A stretch of DNA of 64,000 nt, taken from the NCBI GenBank assembly GCA_040954595.2, contig CM082592.2, positions 10,044,001 through 10,108,000 of the forward strand, given 5' to 3'. Origin of the DNA: Balanoglossus misakiensis. Taxonomy: Eukaryota > Hemichordata. This document shows positions 60,801 to 64,000 of the stretch, piece after piece. The translations under genes and the position numbers were made by a program. Under the pieces are notes generated by a model that saw nothing but the letters and a program-made list of their open reading frames with translations, was not told the origin of the DNA and made no database searches. Each line of letters opens with the position of its first letter. Position 1 is the stretch's first letter.

Positions 60801-63800
60801 GAATCTTCCTTTTTGAAATCGTGTCACAAGTTGATACCAAATGGCAGTGTAATTTGGCTGCTATTAAAACCCAAGTTTACCTGTCAGGTTTGACATGTTG
60901 TCGTTTGCAAATGGTTTGAGTTCCCAATCTCTCCCATCCCATTCACATAGAATGTACTTTTCAGATCAAAATAACAGAAAAACACATGTTTTAATGTTTA
61001 TGTTGTATTTCATGGACAGAAATGGGCGTAGGCAAATGAGTGTAAGTTTCCAAGTGCAATGTTTCATGAATTATTGATTTTTTTCCCCTTCACATCAGAA
61101 TGTTTGTACAGGAAATTAATCACTCTGACCTTTTTCCGTCTGTTGGTGTCATTTGTCACCTAAATATCGACATTGAATAAATCTCCACATTTTGGTTAAT
61201 TTCTCAATCGTCTAGGTAATGTGTTGTGAGCCAGATTTGTCCATAGCACAACACAGGCAGAAGAGAGATCTTTTGAAATTGTCCAATTTTTCCTGAGAAA
61301 TATATATTATTGTGTACATTTGAAGTCATAACATTTAATGTAAAAATATTGAGTCATTTTAATTTCATGCTCTTGTTTATGTTATACGTATGTTCAGCCA
61401 CGGTTGATAACGTTTGAATTGCAGCAAAGTGGTCAGTAACAGTTGATAAGGAGATAAAATTTTACAGTCACCGACAGAAACCAAATTACTGCCCGAGAAA
61501 GTTACTACCCAGTAGATGTAAAAAATAAATCTGACAAAGAGGGATTTATTACGAGACTGTGAGTATGGCTCTTGAAAGACCACAAGACACAGATGCCTGT
61601 GGTGTGTGTTAAGGTTTCGCCGACTTTATTTGTCAATTAGGTTCTCCAGCCTTTTATTATTAGGTTACAGATGCTGGAATTGGGTCAGCATTATACGACT
61701 AGAAGGTGTGGGAAATTGGGTTTTTCTGTGAGTTGTTCATGAAAACCGCACAATTGGTTTGTAACCTTATCCTGTGTCATTTGCCAGTCAATCATACAAA
61801 TGATATATATAATTGAAGTCTCAGTTTGAATTTCTATAACTGAGCAAAGAGTGAATGAAAAATTCAACTCGAGTCTAATTTTTCGAACGTTTTCCTCTTT
61901 TCAAGATGCAGTCTATTCAAATTTAATGACTTAAGTCACTAAAATGCCTGTTGCTTTGGAAAATCTACTAATTGGATTGGTAACCAGGGAAAAACCTAAG
62001 CAGTTCAGAAATAGTCAACTATTAATTCATTCGTAGCCCATCAATAAAAAACTGACATTCTGTGCAATTTCTAAAAACTGTCTGCACAACAATCTCAATA
62101 TGTCACGACTAACGTATTACTATTAACTTATTGATGACCTTTAACCCCATGAGTGATGTTCAGCAAATAATATCGTCAAACCGACAGCAATCAATCTGGC
62201 CAAATGTGATAGATGACAGCTATTTATCAACTTCGCTAAGTTTACCACTGACTTAGAAATAATGGCATTGCAGATACTTGGAGATGCCAGGCGAAGTTTG
62301 TTTTCCAATGAGAACCTTTAGTCCAGCATCATATCGGTATTGTTCAACTCTGATGCGGAGGATCCGTTGACATTCCATGTTATTCATTTTGTAATACAAT
62401 TTATTATTGATGTTATTTTGAATTAACAATCTTCCAGGATCAGTTCTCACCCTGTGCTTCCAGACATGTCGGATTTATAAGTAAATCCATGGATAACTTG
62501 ATGCACTCCGGCAATATGGCATCTCACACATGTCATGCTCACAGGGCAAGGATTAATTTGAGATCTCTGCTATTGATCTGCACTCATTTGATTTCTTAGC
62601 TTTTGCCAAGGCTGGTTATAATCTTCCAGCATCACTGGCAATACTGTGCAGTTCCATCACTGCCTTGGCATGAAAATAAGAATTTGATATGACGATAATT
62701 CAAACATCACAGCCAACACGATATATATTCCACTGCCTTGACATTTAAGGTTCACAGTAATACCTTTCACTCTGTGGTAAATTAATTGACAATGCAAAAG
62801 CTGAATATAATGCGGGCAATACATTCTAATAAACTTTGAAATGAAGAAATTTGCAGCCCCATAAAATGTCTGGGTATGTTTCATGGGTTAGGGGGAATGT
62901 CTACATGCCTTGTCTAATAATTTTTACAACAGTAACAGATCTGGACAGCTCAATCAGGCTGTTCTAACTCTTCCTTGGGCTATTGACCCTGTTTCTATGG
63001 TTACTTGTCAAGTATTTTCTTTCTAAGCATGAACTCGTGGAGAAAGCGGTATTTTGAAAGTATTTTTCCCCTAGTAACTGAGCTTATAACCACATCACTG
63101 AAATAATGATTTGATGTTTCATTGTACGTATCTGCAACTATTAATCAGATATGCTGATATTAGCCTTCTGTCAAATTTTAATAGAATAAGAACAATGTAT
63201 TGCATTATGACTTTCTTCTCATTTCATACACATATGTATTTCACAGTATAATTACTTCTGATTACTGCGCACAGAAAACATAAATCATTTTGAATGATCT
63301 GTTTTACAGGAGAGTAGTTTCTGTGTGAGGTCAAATATGCACCTTTTATGAACTTATTGCCATTATTTACATGATGACAAACACTGCCTGCAATAAATTA
63401 AATGTGTATCATCAACAAACTTCTATTTGATGGATTGGATGACTTTCTGAAAGGTGCATATACAACACCAGTGCTTAGGTGAATATATGAATGGAAATTT
63501 TGCAAAGAGATTTGATTTTTGAAATTTCTTTTGCAAATATTCAGATATATTTGCGCTTGTTGACCTTTCTTGAAGGTAAAATATTAATGAATCATTTTCT
63601 ATTAAAAGACATATTCAAATGTAAATAACTCAGTGAAAATAAACAGAGATCAAAGACTTTATTGAAACATAGTTGAAATATTTTGGAAGGGGAATATTTG
63701 TATGACCTTCAAGGCACAAATTTATATGACATCCATTAAGGAAAAAGCACTGTAGTCTGGGCACTTTATATTGCAAGTGTGCTGTAAAGCCAGAATGAGA

Positions 63801-64000
63801 TATCCATTTTATATTTCACGCCAAATTTATCACTGCTAGCTCTTAATTGGTTTTGATATAATTAGATTAAGAAAAATCAATCAGTGAAACTGAGATCATT
63901 TCTGTTTCATTAAACTGGTGGTGATGGTAAAAAGGGTTTGCGATATTTATGGCTGATTGAATTGTGATTGATGGATGGAGAGATGGTAGCTGTCACGTGT
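57875..64000. other. 6.1 kb with no gene recognised (likely intron 1 of the gene at 57824)
   Basis: AT-rich DNA scanned on both strands. Open frames are short and none shows a domain or a consistent splice context. The longest, 59191-59544 on plus, follows an acceptor-like CTGTTTGCAG, but reading it from the phase left by the exon at 57874 meets a stop after 11 codons. Confidence 0.45.

Overview
The window is intron-rich animal nuclear DNA. Most introns are GT-AG, there are two GC-AG introns and one AT-AC (U12-type) intron, the flanks are AT-rich, and there are many microsatellites. Ten of the eleven complete or near-complete genes have recognisable animal orthologues. These include a motile-cilium gene (DRC2), a sperm/testis coiled-coil gene (CCDC62) and a HIP1/HIP1R endocytic adaptor. 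This points to a slowly evolving, ciliated bilaterian invertebrate with a working minor spliceosome, for example amphioxus, a hemichordate or a lophotrochozoan. The sequence alone does not settle the phylum. No bacterial, viral or CRISPR-like system was seen.

Layout, left to right: LRRC14/PRAME-like (+, 296-2232); DRC2/CCDC65 (-, 3639-6230); ASPDH (+, 6892-8693); SWAP70/DEF6-like (-, 10357-15489); ETFBKMT/METTL20 (+, 15658-16981); two tandem TLCD2-like genes (-, 17682-19246 and 20295-21847); DENR (-, 22769-24263); CCDC62 (+, 26828-32784); a 15-finger C2H2 zinc-finger gene (-, 34521-36723); HIP1/HIP1R (+, 37034-52099, 24 coding exons and an alternative first exon at 43458); TMX2 (-, 55496-57425); and the first coding exon of an unidentified gene, probably N-myristoylated (+, 57824-57874), whose remainder lies beyond the window. 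All exon joins were built by hand from splice signals, reading phase and family similarity. Each complete model gives an uninterrupted frame whose length is close to the family's.

Neighbours alternate strand almost without exception. The result is short shared promoters (DRC2/ASPDH, SWAP70/ETFBKMT, zinc finger/HIP1R, TMX2/unknown, and more loosely DENR/CCDC62) and convergent 3' ends. The genes do not form one pathway. DENR-CCDC62-HIP1R are also neighbours on human chromosome 12q24.31, so this part is old conserved synteny, here with DENR inverted and a zinc-finger gene inserted.

The most notable observations are: the AT-AC intron in HIP1R, with textbook donor, branch site and AC acceptor; the alternative HIP1R first exon 6.4 kb downstream of the conserved one; the zinc-finger array whose linkers read NERP instead of GEKP; the GC-AG introns; perfect RFX X-box palindromes, one upstream of CCDC62; and the tandem TLCD2 pair with identical intron phases.
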